Of a stretch of 64,000 bases of DNA, positions 1 to 9,136 are shown one piece after another. Made by a program: the position numbers and the translations under genes. The notes beneath the pieces were generated by a model. That model made no database searches, had not been told where the DNA came from, and saw only the letters and a program-made list of their open reading frames with translations. Numbering within the stretch: position 1 is the first letter of the stretch; every line of letters starts with the position of its first letter. The DNA is from JAFGPL01 sp963781805 (GTDB lineage: Bacteria > Bacteroidota > Bacteroidia > Bacteroidales > UBA10428): contig CAWAHF010000004.1 of NCBI GenBank assembly GCA_963781805.1, forward strand, positions 1,488,001-1,552,000, given 5' to 3'.

Positions 1-1
1 C

Positions 2-181
2 ACCCTGACATCTGTTCTGGTACCATGGAATACTTGTGGAGCAACGCAGGCAAAGGTTTTGGGGGTGGCTACGCTTACCTATTTACCTTATTGCTTCTTT
101 AATATTATAAATCCTATTGTATCGGTTACCATTGCATATCTTAATTATAAGATTAGAAGAATTGATGACGAGAAGTTGTAA
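2..181 (+). CDS. NhaC-type Na+/H+ antiporter, C-terminal end (partial)
   Basis: The window opens inside a gene read from base 2 to a TAA at 179-181. The 59 visible residues contain the stretch LTSVLVPWNTCGATQAKVLG followed by a hydrophobic segment with LPYCFFNIINPIVSV and a short basic/acidic tail. The PWNTCG motif followed by a last membrane helix with an NP pair is characteristic of the end of NhaC-family sodium/proton antiporters, which sit in the inner membrane and exchange Na+ for H+. The 5' part lies outside the window, so length and start cannot be judged. Confidence 0.75.
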   Translation, partial: TLTSVLVPWNTCGATQAKVLGVATLTYLPYCFFNIINPIVSVTIAYLNYKIRRIDDEKL

Positions 182-187
182 GAGTTC

Positions 188-360
188 CGGGTTGCGGGTT
201 CCGGGTTCCAAGTTTCAGGCTTGCCCACCGAAACTTCAGTGAAGTTTGATTCCAAGTTTCGGGTTCAAAGTTCCGAATTCCGAGTTCCTAGTTCCAAGTT
301 TCAAGTTCCGGGCTTGCCAACCGAAACTTCAGTGAAGGTTGGTTCAGAGTTGCGGGTGAA
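188..360. repeat. GGGTTCC-type low-complexity repeats with two copies of a 31-bp hairpin unit
   Basis: Between two convergent gene ends lies an array of short units such as GGGTTCCGGGTTCCAAGTTT and GTTCCGAATTCCGAGTTCC. Embedded in it is a 31-bp unit starting GGCTTGCC and containing ACCGAAACTTCAGTGAAG, present at 218-248 and 311-341 (two differences). The second copy folds as CCAACC...GGTTGG around CTTCA-G-TGAAG. A related unit with the same flanking GAGTTCCGGGTT sequence lies at 56808-56839. Any open frame through this array is a by-product of the repeat. Confidence 0.8.
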
Positions 361-422
361 AACTTCTGCTTCCTCAACTGCCACTGCTTCTGCCACTGCT
401 ACTTCTCAATCAATCCCCTCAT

Positions 423-1463
423 TCAGACACTTGGTTCCTGCTGGCTGAGACAATGAAAACTCCCAAATCCCCAGACAATATCAGTGGCGTCAATGCCAAC
501 TACCTTTCTGTCTTTAAATAATTGATTAAAAATATCAAGAGCAGTTTTATCGTTGTTGCACCGAAAAGTCGGGACAATTACTGCATGATTGCATATATAG
601 AAATTGGCATAAGATGCAGGTAACCGATGTCCGGCATGATACACAGGATCAGGCATTGGCATTTCAATAATATTTAGTGATTTGTCATTCAACAGCTTGA
701 ATGTTTTAAGAAGATTCAGATTTTCAGCTAACGGAATGTGATTCATATCATTGACATCGGGCTCAATCATGGTGATTACTGTATCTTCATGGACAAAACG
801 GGTTAAATCATCGATATGTCCATCCGTATCATCTCCGGCAATTCCTTCCGTCAGCCAAAGGATTTGTTCAACTCCATAATAATTCATTAAATATTGCTCT
901 ATCTGTAACCGATTCAGTTTGGGATTCCTGTTATTGTTAAGTAAACATGCCTCTGAAGTAATCAGGGTTCCTGCACCATTAACCTCTATACTTCCGCCCT
1001 CCATAATAATTCCTGGTCTGAAAGATCTTAAACCCAGCTTTTGTGCGATTAGTCCGGAAATTGCATTATCACTCTCATAGGGATACTTCCCACCCCAGGC
1101 ATTGAATTCCCAGTCAACAATTACTTTTTTATCCTTTAGTGCAGCAGGATTGATAAGAAAAGCCGGGCCGTGATCCCTGCACCAAACATCATCGCTGGGA
1201 TGAATAAACAGTTCGATAGTATTTTCATCAATATCGTTTTTCTCCAATAAATCAATAACTCTGCTCTTAACCTCTTCATTATGTACATTTATTCTGACTT
1301 TTTCACCCCGCGAGATGGTTTTAATAAAATTCATGTAAGGAGAAATTACATCATCCATCTTTCCGGGAAATGATTCTTCATGAGTCGGAAATGTAAGCCA
1401 CGTGGCCTCATGCCGGCGCCACTCGGCAGGAAAATAATAACCTGACGATTTAAGATCATCCAT
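423..1463 (-). CDS. aguA: Agmatine deiminase
   Basis: This enzyme hydrolyses agmatine to N-carbamoylputrescine and ammonia in the arginine-to-putrescine route, in the cytosol. The 346 residues match the family's normal length. Visible family signatures are the N-terminal PAEWRRHEATWLTFP, the EGGSIEVNG strand, the TDGHIDDLTRF segment with catalytic His/Asp, and the C-terminal GFGSFHCLSQQEP, whose Cys338 is the expected nucleophile of the guanidine-modifying fold. It lies 5 bases downstream of aguB on the same strand, so the two are almost certainly one operon. The ATG at 1461-1463 fits the N-terminus of homologues. Confidence 0.95.
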   Translation of the reverse strand: MDDLKSSGYYFPAEWRRHEATWLTFPTHEESFPGKMDDVISPYMNFIKTISRGEKVRINVHNEEVKSRVIDLLEKNDIDENTIELFIHPSDDVWCRDHGPAFLINPAALKDKKVIVDWEFNAWGGKYPYESDNAISGLIAQKLGLRSFRPGIIMEGGSIEVNGAGTLITSEACLLNNNRNPKLNRLQIEQYLMNYYGVEQILWLTEGIAGDDTDGHIDDLTRFVHEDTVITMIEPDVNDMNHIPLAENLNLLKTFKLLNDKSLNIIEMPMPDPVYHAGHRLPASYANFYICNHAVIVPTFRCNNDKTALDIFNQLFKDRKVVGIDATDIVWGFGSFHCLSQQEPSV

Positions 1464-1468
1464 TGGAA

Positions 1469-2338
1469 TTAGTCATTAAAACGGTTAAGAATTGAACCGT
1501 AATTATCAATCCGCCGATCGCGTAAAAAAGGCCATGTGGTACGGTAATATTCGGTTTGACTGAGATCAATCTCGATTATCGGAGAATCCTCCTTATCGGC
1601 CGGAGATTCATAAATTAACGTGCCAAAGGGATTACAGACAAATGAGTTTCCCCAGAAATTGGTGCCGGATTCCACCCCTACCCTGTTCACAGCCACCACA
1701 TGAATTCCGTTCGCAATAGCATGGGCCTGCTGAATGGTTTTCCAGGCTTGCAATTGTTCCAGATTAATTGCTTCGCTTTTTTCATTGATATCCCAACCAA
1801 TAGCTGTCGGGTAAAAAATTATCTCTGCTCCCAACAGGCTGGTAATTCTGGCAGCTTCAGGAAACCATTGATCCCAGCAGATTAACACGCCGATGGTTGC
1901 ATATTTTGTTTTGAAAACCTTGTAACCGGTATCGCCCGGAGTAAAATAAAATTTTTCATGAAATCCGGGATCATCCGGGATATGGCTTTTTCTGTAAATT
2001 CCAAGAAGAGTACCATCTGCATCAATTACGGCAGCCGTATTATGGTATAGGCCTTTGGTTCTTTTTTCAAACAAAGATAATATCAGAACTATATGATATT
2101 TTTTAGCCAGATCTGCAAAATGTTTTGTTGATTCTCCGGGGATTGATTCAGCTAGTGAGAAATTGGCATGATCTTCTGTATAGCAGAAATACAAAGTACT
2201 GAAAAGCTCCTGTAAGCAGATTATCTGTGCACCCTTTGATGCAAGGTTAGCAATCTGTTTAGAAACCTTCCGGATATTTTCGGCTTTATCTGAACTGCAT
2301 ACCATTTGAATATATCCTGTCTTAATTTTCCCGGGCAT
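1469..2338 (-). CDS. aguB: N-carbamoylputrescine amidase
   Basis: A carbon-nitrogen hydrolase that turns N-carbamoylputrescine into putrescine, CO2 and ammonia, the step after AguA. The nitrilase catalytic triad is visible: Glu in CLQELF, Lys in YRKSHIPDD and Cys in GVLICWDQWFPE. The open frame extends to 2371, but family alignment starts at MPGKIKTGYIQM, so the ATG at 2336-2338 is preferred, giving 289 residues. It is upstream of and tightly coupled to aguA, which confirms the putrescine assignment among the many nitrilase subfamilies. Confidence 0.93.
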   Translation of the reverse strand: MPGKIKTGYIQMVCSSDKAENIRKVSKQIANLASKGAQIICLQELFSTLYFCYTEDHANFSLAESIPGESTKHFADLAKKYHIVLILSLFEKRTKGLYHNTAAVIDADGTLLGIYRKSHIPDDPGFHEKFYFTPGDTGYKVFKTKYATIGVLICWDQWFPEAARITSLLGAEIIFYPTAIGWDINEKSEAINLEQLQAWKTIQQAHAIANGIHVVAVNRVGVESGTNFWGNSFVCNPFGTLIYESPADKEDSPIIEIDLSQTEYYRTTWPFLRDRRIDNYGSILNRFND

Positions 2339-2430
2339 TGGACTGACAATTTGAAGGACAAATATAGGCAATATTTGGTTTAGATAAAGAACAAGCTGAT
2401 CGCAGGAAAGTGAAAATTACATGATTAAAA

Positions 2431-3642
2431 TTATTCCTTTATACGACCCGTTGTATTCTCTTTAATTGGAAGAGTAGTAAATTTATATATCAAAAGTTCA
2501 TATACAATTTTAAACCAGATAATGATACACGGGACAGCTTTAAGAGCAAACTTTTTAATAAAATTAATTCTTATGTATTTGGGAAAGATATCAGTAGGAG
2601 ATAATGTTGTAAAAATAATTGCAAGGATTAGTAAAACAAGATTTTCAGTTTTTCTTTCCTGGGAAAAATACCAGATAACCACTCCACTCATGGCGATAAT
2701 AAACGTGGCTGACTCTGCCCTGTGATTAAAAATGATTATCCATATCAGAACCGAAGATAGAGTCAATAACCGGAAGGAATAATTGCGGTATTGATTAATT
2801 CTGAGCAAGGGTAAACAGAAGATTACAGCGCCTATTATCACAACCAGTCCTTTTGAAATATTTTAATTAAACCACGTCTTAAGCCATCCGATTACAGAAA
2901 CTCCGTCAGATACGGAATGATCGTTGATAAGCAAGTTTAACCAGCTTGAATAGAGGAATTTAAGCTGAGCAAAATCTACCACCACAAGTGGAAGTAATAT
3001 AAAAAATGCAGACCAGAATAAGGTATATAAAATAAGCTTTGTCTTTTTCGGATAGAAAATAAACAAAGCAATTGCCACAACACCGAAGACCTTAATGAAT
3101 ATTGTAGATACAATGCATAGGGTGGCCAGGAAATGTTTATCGCGTTCAAGCAACACGAATGTCATGATTATCAGGCCTGCAATCAGCGCATTACATTGTG
3201 TGTTCTGCATTGAAGTCATTAATTCGATAATAATAACCAGTAACATAGAGACTTTTGCTTTGGTGTTTATTTTGGGCAAAGAGAATATGGCGAAATACAG
3301 GAATAGCGCATTTATGAGGTTCCACATCAGAAGGCCAAGATAATCGGGTAAGGCTGCAAAAATGCCAAATGCCAGCGCAAATGAAGGGCTGTATTTAAAA
3401 AGGTCGTATTGATCTTCGGGATGCTGTATATAAAGATCTTTATCCTGTACCAGGTGGTGAAAAGAGTATTTAAAAATAACATAATTATTATAGTGGGTAT
3501 ATCCTCTGCCACCTTCCTGGAAAGTTTTGCCCCCGAGCAAAACCAGTTGTGTACTGGCCGCCACAGAAAAAACAATATAAAGTATTAAAACTGTCTTTGG
3601 GTTAAGCAGCAAATTCAGAGCTTTTGACTTGATACCCGGCAT
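2431..3642 (-). pseudogene. GT87/DUF2029-family membrane glycosyltransferase interrupted by an in-frame TAA
   Basis: Two same-strand open frames (about 3642-2863 and 2841-2431) lie in the same reading frame, separated by a single TAA at 2865-2863. Reading across it gives GWLKTWFN-stop-NISKGLVVIIG, a natural continuation, and the second half supplies further membrane helices. Together they make a DUF2029-like multi-pass protein of about 403 residues. The N-terminal part has the family-like YNNYVIFKYSFHHLVQDKDL and DLFKYSPSFALAFGIFA segments. A single TTA-to-TAA change would explain the break. The gene may be dead, read through, or hit by a sequence error. The ATG at 3640-3642 (MPGIKSKALN) is preferred over the longer frame to 3792. 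The sugar donor and acceptor are unknown. Confidence 0.72.
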
Positions 3643-3897
3643 AAATAATGCTTCATAATTGACAGCTGAATGTAATCCTTTTTTTTTCCAACTGGTAGCC
3701 ATTAGGATGCAAGGTATAAACCAGATTATCAGTGAATATGCCACTCTGCAACAGGTCTGTGTTTTTACCAACATCTGACTGCAAAAGCTCAAGGTTCATT
3801 AATATTACATTTTCTTAATAACTGTACAAATGAAATGAATAATAAATTGGATTATAGCAATATCCGATGCTTAAAGTTTTTTTGATATCTTTGATTT

Positions 3898-4212
3898 ATG
3901 GAAAAACTCGATTTCTTAAATATAATTAAATCTGGTATTATCAGTAAAGATCCTAATGCAGAAATATATCTTTATGGATCCAGAGCCCGGGGTGATAATC
4001 GAAAAGACTCTGATTGGGATATTCTCGTTATTACACCGAAAGAGAAAATAACCTTTGATTATGAGAAAGAATTGCATGATCCTATATATGATATTGAATT
4101 AGCATCAGGGCAAGTGATCTCATTATTGATATATTCCAGGTCTGATTTTCAGCAAAAAAGATCGATTTCTCCATTGTTTATCAATGTAATAAGCGAAGGA
4201 ATAAAGATTTAG
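3898..4212 (+). CDS. MNT-type minimal nucleotidyltransferase (candidate antitoxin)
   Basis: A 104-residue protein of the minimal nucleotidyltransferase family. The active-site signature is visible: IYLYGSRARGDNRKDSDWDI has GS followed by the paired Asp residues that bind Mg2+, and a later Asp in DPIYDIEL could complete the set. Such proteins usually pair with HEPN-domain proteins, as here, where the partner begins 4 bases after the stop. Characterised MNT antitoxins AMPylate a HEPN ribonuclease, but this subfamily may have other roles. A TATCTTTG box lies only a few bases upstream of the ATG. Confidence 0.85.
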   Translation: MEKLDFLNIIKSGIISKDPNAEIYLYGSRARGDNRKDSDWDILVITPKEKITFDYEKELHDPIYDIELASGQVISLLIYSRSDFQQKRSISPLFINVISEGIKI

Positions 4213-4216
4213 AAAA

Positions 4217-4597
4217 TTGAAAAAGGAGAATATAAAATATAGAATTAAAAGAGCAAGAGAAACATATCAGGATGCTATATACCTGTTGGAAAGAGGAAGC
4301 ATAAACTCAAGTATAAACAGGTTGTATTATTCGGCTTTTTATGCAACTATTGCACTGCTGCTAAATGCGGGTATAGAGGTAAAATCACACAATGGGGTTA
4401 AACAAAAATTGGGAGAAGAATTTGTTCTTAATGGAATTATTTCAAAAGAACTGGCAAAAACATATAGTATGCTTGCAGATTACAGGCACAAAGGAGATTA
4501 TGACGACTTGTTTGACTTTGAAGAAGAAGTAGTAAAACGGTTAATGGTTCCGGTAAAAGAGTTTATTGATAAAATTGAAGAAATTATTTACCATTAA
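4217..4597 (+). CDS. HEPN-domain protein, partner of the MNT gene
   Basis: A 126-residue all-helical protein with the HEPN signature INRLYYSAFYATIALLLNAG and the late motif ADYRHKGDYDDLFDFEEE typical of the PF05168-like branch. It begins with TTG at 4217-4219, immediately after the MNT gene; no ATG is better placed. The canonical RX4-6H ribonuclease motif is not obvious: Arg and His are adjacent in YRHKGDY. Toxin activity is therefore uncertain, and the pair could be a nucleotidyltransferase module with another substrate. Confidence 0.82.
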   Translation: MKKENIKYRIKRARETYQDAIYLLERGSINSSINRLYYSAFYATIALLLNAGIEVKSHNGVKQKLGEEFVLNGIISKELAKTYSMLADYRHKGDYDDLFDFEEEVVKRLMVPVKEFIDKIEEIIYH

Positions 4598-4664
4598 TTC
4601 ATCAAAGCCTTAACATCCTGAAGACAATAAAAAAACATAAATAATTTTAATACCTGTTTGATAT

Positions 4665-5204
4665 TCAATCAATATACCTCTTATCCAGCTTGAATAACTC
4701 TCCTGTAAAAAGCTCATAGGCGATAACACCATATTTGTGAGTATAATATACCTTCTTAACATCTCTGTCTTTTAGTATATCAGGTACTGGATATTCACAC
4801 ATAAAAACATATCTGATTGTTTTATTATCGATAGAGATATTGAATGAATTATTAGTTATTTCAAAATTCCCATCAATATCCCTGAAATAAAATCTTATAT
4901 TTTCTCTGTCGGCATATCTGGTGAAGCTATAAGGACCACATTCAAATGTACCAGAGTCAGGACAATTATAAGTAATTTCATAACTCGTGAAATCATATTG
5001 CTGAATATATGTTCTATTATCCCATACTTTGAATGAAACCCTGGATTCAACAATAAGGAAAGTATCACTTTTTTGGTCGCTGTTATATATCAAAGTATCA
5101 CCATATTTAAATATACTGGTATCCCCCTGAAGATAATAATATGATTGTTTTTCACAGGAAACTAATATAATCCCAGCTGTCAATAATAACAAGACTATTT
5201 TCAT
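4665..5204 (-). CDS. Putative lipoprotein, paralogue of the next gene
   Basis: A 179-residue protein beginning MKIVLLLLTAGIILVSCEKQ, a lipoprotein signal with the lipidated Cys in LVSC. The frame is open to 5252 but this ATG (5202-5204) places the signal peptide correctly. The mature part is rich in beta-strand patterns (FKYGDTLIYNSDQKSDTFLI) and ends YYTHKYGVIAYELFTGELFK. The upstream gene (5261-5806) has the same layout: GDTLIY, SDTF and a closing TYKYGIIAYELLTGELFE. The two are tandem paralogues. I do not recognise a characterised family; the location is probably the outer membrane. Confidence 0.78.
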   Translation of the reverse strand: MKIVLLLLTAGIILVSCEKQSYYYLQGDTSIFKYGDTLIYNSDQKSDTFLIVESRVSFKVWDNRTYIQQYDFTSYEITYNCPDSGTFECGPYSFTRYADRENIRFYFRDIDGNFEITNNSFNISIDNKTIRYVFMCEYPVPDILKDRDVKKVYYTHKYGVIAYELFTGELFKLDKRYID

Positions 5205-5260
5205 AACTTTGATATAATTAACAATGAACAAGTTATTTGAATCATAAAACATTAGTATTA

Positions 5261-5806
5261 TTACTCTGTAAAATATCTTTCTTCTAATTCAAACAGCTCG
5301 CCTGTTAAAAGTTCATATGCGATTATTCCATATTTATAAGTATAATAAAAAGTCTTTATTTCCTTGTCATTCTCTTTACCCAGAGAAGAAAATTTGACTT
5401 CATATACTCCTTTAAGCGTTTTATTTCCAATATTATAATTTACAATGTCAAACGTATCCTTGTCCAAGTGAAAAGTCATATTCCGGAATGAAACAGAAAC
5501 CGATTCTTCAACGTCATTGCGAATAATCATTACTGAACAATAATTTAAAGTACTATCCTTACAATCTCCGGTTAGTTCATGTATGTATACTATTTGTGTT
5601 TCATAATACAACTCATCAGATTCAAGTCTCATACCTCTATCATTCACAGCAACAATAAATGTATCAGACGAAATTCTACTTTTATAAATGAGGGTATCTC
5701 CCACTTGAAAAATATATAATTTATTCTTATCAAGGTGATATTTATAATTTTCACAAGAGCATAGAAATAAAATAAATGATATGGGTATAATAATCAGACT
5801 TTTCAT
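5261..5806 (-). CDS. Putative lipoprotein, paralogue of the downstream gene
   Basis: A 181-residue protein with lipoprotein signal MKSLIIIPISFILFLCSCEN. The mature sequence shares with its neighbour the early QVGDTLIYKSRISSDTFIV block and the terminal FYYTYKYGIIAYELLTGELF block, while the middle diverges. The genes are 56 bases apart when the downstream start at 5204 is used, so co-transcription is likely. Function unknown; tandem duplication followed by divergence is the simplest reading. Confidence 0.78.
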   Translation of the reverse strand: MKSLIIIPISFILFLCSCENYKYHLDKNKLYIFQVGDTLIYKSRISSDTFIVAVNDRGMRLESDELYYETQIVYIHELTGDCKDSTLNYCSVMIIRNDVEESVSVSFRNMTFHLDKDTFDIVNYNIGNKTLKGVYEVKFSSLGKENDKEIKTFYYTYKYGIIAYELLTGELFELEERYFTE

Positions 5807-5966
5807 TTTTATTTAATATTACAAAGTTTTTCTGATAATTAGAGTAAATGTTGCGTGATAAAATATAAATTGCGTTTCCATTAATTGTAAATGGACAAAT
5901 TGAATTATATTAATACTTAAAAATAAAAATATTTTATTCTAATCGTTTATAATATCATTATTAAAT

Positions 5967-6680
5967 ATGAAGCTTCGCAGATTCAGAGGTAAGGCCAAAG
6001 GTATCTTTTTCAAGCTTAGAATTGATTGGTTAATCCCGTCATCACTTTTTATTTTTTTTGCACAAATGGCAAAACTTTCCAAATGGATTGTCAGACACAG
6101 AAAGATCAACTATTCAGACTTTTATACTGCAAAGTTTGATTATACTAAACGTTATGAATTATACGATTATGTAATTGAAAAAGAAAAGCTTGGATCGAAT
6201 ATTGATTATCTCGAATTTGGAGTATCTAAAGGTTTATCATTTAAGTGGTGGGTTAACAGGATTAATAATAAAGATGCAAGATTTTTTGGTTTTGACACAT
6301 TTACGGGCTTGCCGGAAGACTGGGGCCCTTTTAAAAAAGGAGATATGGCAAACAATAATCATCCTCCTAAACTTAATGATTTGAGATGTAAATTTTATCA
6401 GGGCTTATTCCAACAAACAGTACCTGAGTTTCTTAAATCGTATTCTTCTGACAAAAGAAAAGTGATTCACATGGATGCTGATCTTTATTCATCCACATTG
6501 TTTGTTTTAACCACTCTTTCTCATGTAATTAAAAAAAATGATATTATTTTCTTCGATGAATTTAATGTTCCTTTACATGAATACAAAGCATTTATCGATT
6601 GGACATCATCATTTTATATAAATTATAAAGTTTTGGGAGGAGTGAACAATTATTACCAGGTGGCTATTAAAATATTATGA
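5967..6680 (+). CDS. TylF/MycF-like SAM-dependent methyltransferase
   Basis: A 237-residue class I methyltransferase. The SAM-binding loop is seen as YLEFGVSKGLSFKWW, followed by FFGFDTFTGLPEDWG and the metal-site strands VIHMDADLYSSTLFVL and NDIIFFDEFN, the pattern of the TylF/macrocin O-methyltransferase family, which methylates sugar hydroxyls with Mg2+. The first 35 residues include a hydrophobic patch (PSSLFIFFAQMAKL) that may associate with the membrane. It stands alone on the plus strand at the edge of the glycan region, which suggests a sugar substrate, but this is inference. Confidence 0.8.
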   Translation: MKLRRFRGKAKGIFFKLRIDWLIPSSLFIFFAQMAKLSKWIVRHRKINYSDFYTAKFDYTKRYELYDYVIEKEKLGSNIDYLEFGVSKGLSFKWWVNRINNKDARFFGFDTFTGLPEDWGPFKKGDMANNNHPPKLNDLRCKFYQGLFQQTVPEFLKSYSSDKRKVIHMDADLYSSTLFVLTTLSHVIKKNDIIFFDEFNVPLHEYKAFIDWTSSFYINYKVLGGVNNYYQVAIKIL

Positions 6681-6726
6681 AATTTAATAACCAATGACAA
6701 AAAAATGAACTTTTAATGAGTTAACA

Positions 6727-7641
6727 TTAAATCGTCTTAAAATGCGAATAATATTCGTAAAACTCATAGACTTTTAGAAGCTCGTCAATTCCTTCTTCAA
6801 CAGATGTTTCAGGTTTGAAACCCAACTTTTTTATTTTGTCGAAGTTTACAATAAAATGCCTCAGGTCTTTATCCTGTACCTCTGAATCGATAATATTATA
6901 GTTTACTCTTTCTTTTATCATATTGGCTATCTCAAGTTTTGAATAGTTCAGATGATTTCCCCCGGCATTATAAATACTTCCTTTCATTTTGTCGTGATTA
7001 TCCATGGCAAACATATAACACCTTGCTGCATCCCCAATATGCATAAAAGTTCTTTTAGCAAAACTATCAAATAGTACCAGAACACCTTCTTTAACAGCCT
7101 TATATGCAAAGTCGTTTACCATAAGATCGATTCTCATTTTAGGACTGAATCCAAAAATTGTGGCAAATCTTAATGCAACAGCGTTTTCTTTTTCCATGGT
7201 TATTTGTTCAGCCATGTATTTGGTATTGGCATAGACACTAAATGGAGTTATAGGTGTTTCCTCATTGCAAGGTTCTCCAGAACGGCCATAAAATGAGGTA
7301 GTTGAAGCATATATAATAAATTGGTTTTTGCCCAGATTTCTTAATATATTCCTGGTAGCCTGAACATTTATTAGATGTGCAGAATGTGGATTTGCAGCGC
7401 ATGCCGGATAACCGCTGATTCCAGCAAGATGAAATATAATATCGTATTTATTCAGATTCTCAATTTTATTCCTAATATCAGCTTTAACAATGGTAAGATT
7501 TTTATTTTTAACGAGGTGTAAAACAGGTTCATATCCATACATAAAATTATCCAGGATGGTAACTTTGTATCCATTTTCTAGTAGTCTGGTAGTTAATATA
7601 ATCCCTTTATAGCCTGCACCACCTGTAACAAGAATTTTCAT
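6727..7641 (-). CDS. NAD-dependent epimerase/dehydratase (extended SDR)
   Basis: A 304-residue extended short-chain dehydrogenase. The N-terminal GGAGYKG glycine motif binds NAD(P), HLAGISGYPACAANP is the fourth-strand region, and the catalytic YxxxK is YANTKYMAE with an upstream ASTTSFYGR serine/threonine region. Such enzymes act on nucleotide-activated sugars as 4-epimerases, dehydratases or reductases. The exact reaction cannot be read from motifs. The KG in GYKG differs from the more usual GFIG. Its neighbours point to polysaccharide precursor synthesis. Confidence 0.85.
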   Translation of the reverse strand: MKILVTGGAGYKGIILTTRLLENGYKVTILDNFMYGYEPVLHLVKNKNLTIVKADIRNKIENLNKYDIIFHLAGISGYPACAANPHSAHLINVQATRNILRNLGKNQFIIYASTTSFYGRSGEPCNEETPITPFSVYANTKYMAEQITMEKENAVALRFATIFGFSPKMRIDLMVNDFAYKAVKEGVLVLFDSFAKRTFMHIGDAARCYMFAMDNHDKMKGSIYNAGGNHLNYSKLEIANMIKERVNYNIIDSEVQDKDLRHFIVNFDKIKKLGFKPETSVEEGIDELLKVYEFYEYYSHFKTI

Positions 7642-7881
7642 TTCAAATTGAGATTATAATTATTAATAATAACTGATTAAATTTAAAGTCTATAAATAAT
7701 TTGCAATATAATAATTACAGGTGGATTCTGATATTTTTTCATGAAAAAGAAATAAAAAATTGTTTTTTAGATTGAAAATATTTTTAAAATTGAGAAATTA
7801 GTGAATTATTAGAATAACAGATCAGGGAAAATATTATTATTAATTTCGTTTGTTATACAAAAATTATCAATTAAAACGTAG

Positions 7882-8880
7882 ATGGGAAGTAAGATTATAA
7901 AAATTGAATATCACTTGCCAGAAAAGGTTGTTTCTAATAACCAGCTTGAGGAAGAATTTCACCGATGGGAATCGGCGAAGATTGAAAAGAAGCTTGGTAT
8001 TGCGCAGCGCCATGTTGTATCTGAAGATGAAACAGCTATGGATTTGGCTTATAAAGCATCTAATATTCTTTTTAAAAACTATGATAAGGAAAAAGTAGAT
8101 TTTTTAATTTTATGTACGCAAAGTCCGGATTATTTTTTACCTACATCAGCTTGTGTTTTGCAAAAAAAACTTGAATTGAAAAATTCCACAGGTGCCTTTG
8201 ATTTTAATCTTGGATGTTCCGGATATATATATGGATTAGCGATTGCAAAAGGATTGATTAATTCAAATATTGCCAATAGTGTTCTCCTAATAACAAGTGA
8301 AACATATACAAAACATATCCATCCTAAAGATTTAGGTAATAGAACAATTTTTGGTGATGCCGCAGCTGTTACAATTATTGAAAAAAATGATAAGGAATTT
8401 ATCCATGAATTTGAACTGGGAACTGATGGTGGCGGAATGAATAATCTTATTGTTCCAAATGGAGCTTTAAAAAATCCAAAACAAAAGGATATTGTTGATG
8501 TTAGCAATGAAAGTGGAGATATCTCAAATGCAAATTGTCTTTATATGAATGGTCCGGAAATCTTTAATTTTACTATTGAAGCAGTCCCAATTGCTTTTGA
8601 GAATGTTTTAAAAAAGAATAACTTAATTATGGATGAAATAGACTATGTAATATTCCATCAAGCTAATAAATACATGATTGATTTTTTAAGAAAGAAAATT
8701 AAAATCCCTGAAGAAAAATTCTTTTCAGATATGCTTGATACAGGTAATACTGTTTCTTCAACGATTCCAATTGGTTTGAAAAAAGCATTGAATGAACAGA
8801 AAATAAAAGAGGGTGATAAGGTACTATTATGTGGGTTTGGTGTCGGATATTCATGGGGAGCTACAATTATTGAAATTTAA
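7882..8880 (+). CDS. Beta-ketoacyl-ACP synthase III-like enzyme
   Basis: A 332-residue thiolase-fold condensing enzyme. The catalytic triad of KAS III is intact: Cys112 in FNLGCSGYIYGL, His259 in VIFHQANKYMI and Asn289 in LDTGNTVSSTIP. It should condense an acyl-CoA starter with malonyl-ACP. An ACP gene (8900) and an SDR reductase (9133) follow immediately, so this trio can make a short 3-oxo- or 3-hydroxyacyl-ACP. The neighbouring sugar genes suggest a dedicated acyl supply for an amino-sugar rather than bulk FabH activity (inference). Confidence 0.88.
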   Translation: MGSKIIKIEYHLPEKVVSNNQLEEEFHRWESAKIEKKLGIAQRHVVSEDETAMDLAYKASNILFKNYDKEKVDFLILCTQSPDYFLPTSACVLQKKLELKNSTGAFDFNLGCSGYIYGLAIAKGLINSNIANSVLLITSETYTKHIHPKDLGNRTIFGDAAAVTIIEKNDKEFIHEFELGTDGGGMNNLIVPNGALKNPKQKDIVDVSNESGDISNANCLYMNGPEIFNFTIEAVPIAFENVLKKNNLIMDEIDYVIFHQANKYMIDFLRKKIKIPEEKFFSDMLDTGNTVSSTIPIGLKKALNEQKIKEGDKVLLCGFGVGYSWGATIIEI

Positions 8881-8899
8881 TAACATATTATATTTTAAA

Positions 8900-9136
8900 A
8901 TGAAAAAAAAAGATTTTTATAACGAACTTGTTGATTATTTGGAACTGGAAGCAGATAATCTTAGTGAAAATACAAACCTTAAAACTATTGAGGGATATGA
9001 TTCGATGGCAATTTTATCCGTAATTGCGTTTTGTGATGAAAAATTTGGAAAGAAGTTTACTGCTCAACAACTAAATACAATTGTAAGAGTAAAGGACTTA
9101 ATGGAATTAGTCGGTTTAGAAAATTTTGAAGATTGA
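8900..9136 (+). CDS. Dedicated acyl carrier protein
   Basis: A 78-residue acidic protein starting at the ATG 8900-8902; the longer open frame reaching back into the KAS III gene is ignored. The phosphopantetheine site is EGYDSMAILSVIAF with Ser35, a DSM variant of the usual DSL. It is 19 bases after the KAS III stop and its TGA overlaps the TTG start of the reductase. Small ACPs of this kind carry acyl chains for secondary or surface-sugar pathways; it should need a phosphopantetheinyl transferase encoded elsewhere. Confidence 0.85.
   Translation: MKKKDFYNELVDYLELEADNLSENTNLKTIEGYDSMAILSVIAFCDEKFGKKFTAQQLNTIVRVKDLMELVGLENFED

Noticed and set aside
221..448. 75-residue open frame with repeated SSKFQVP-like units
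   Set aside because: It is a translation of the GGGTTCC repeat array and runs into the opposite-strand aguA end; composition is not protein-like.
3886..3893. TATCTTTG as a promoter for the MNT gene
   Set aside because: It matches the -7 consensus but lies only four bases before the ATG and lacks a -33 partner, so it would imply a nearly leaderless start; too weak to list.
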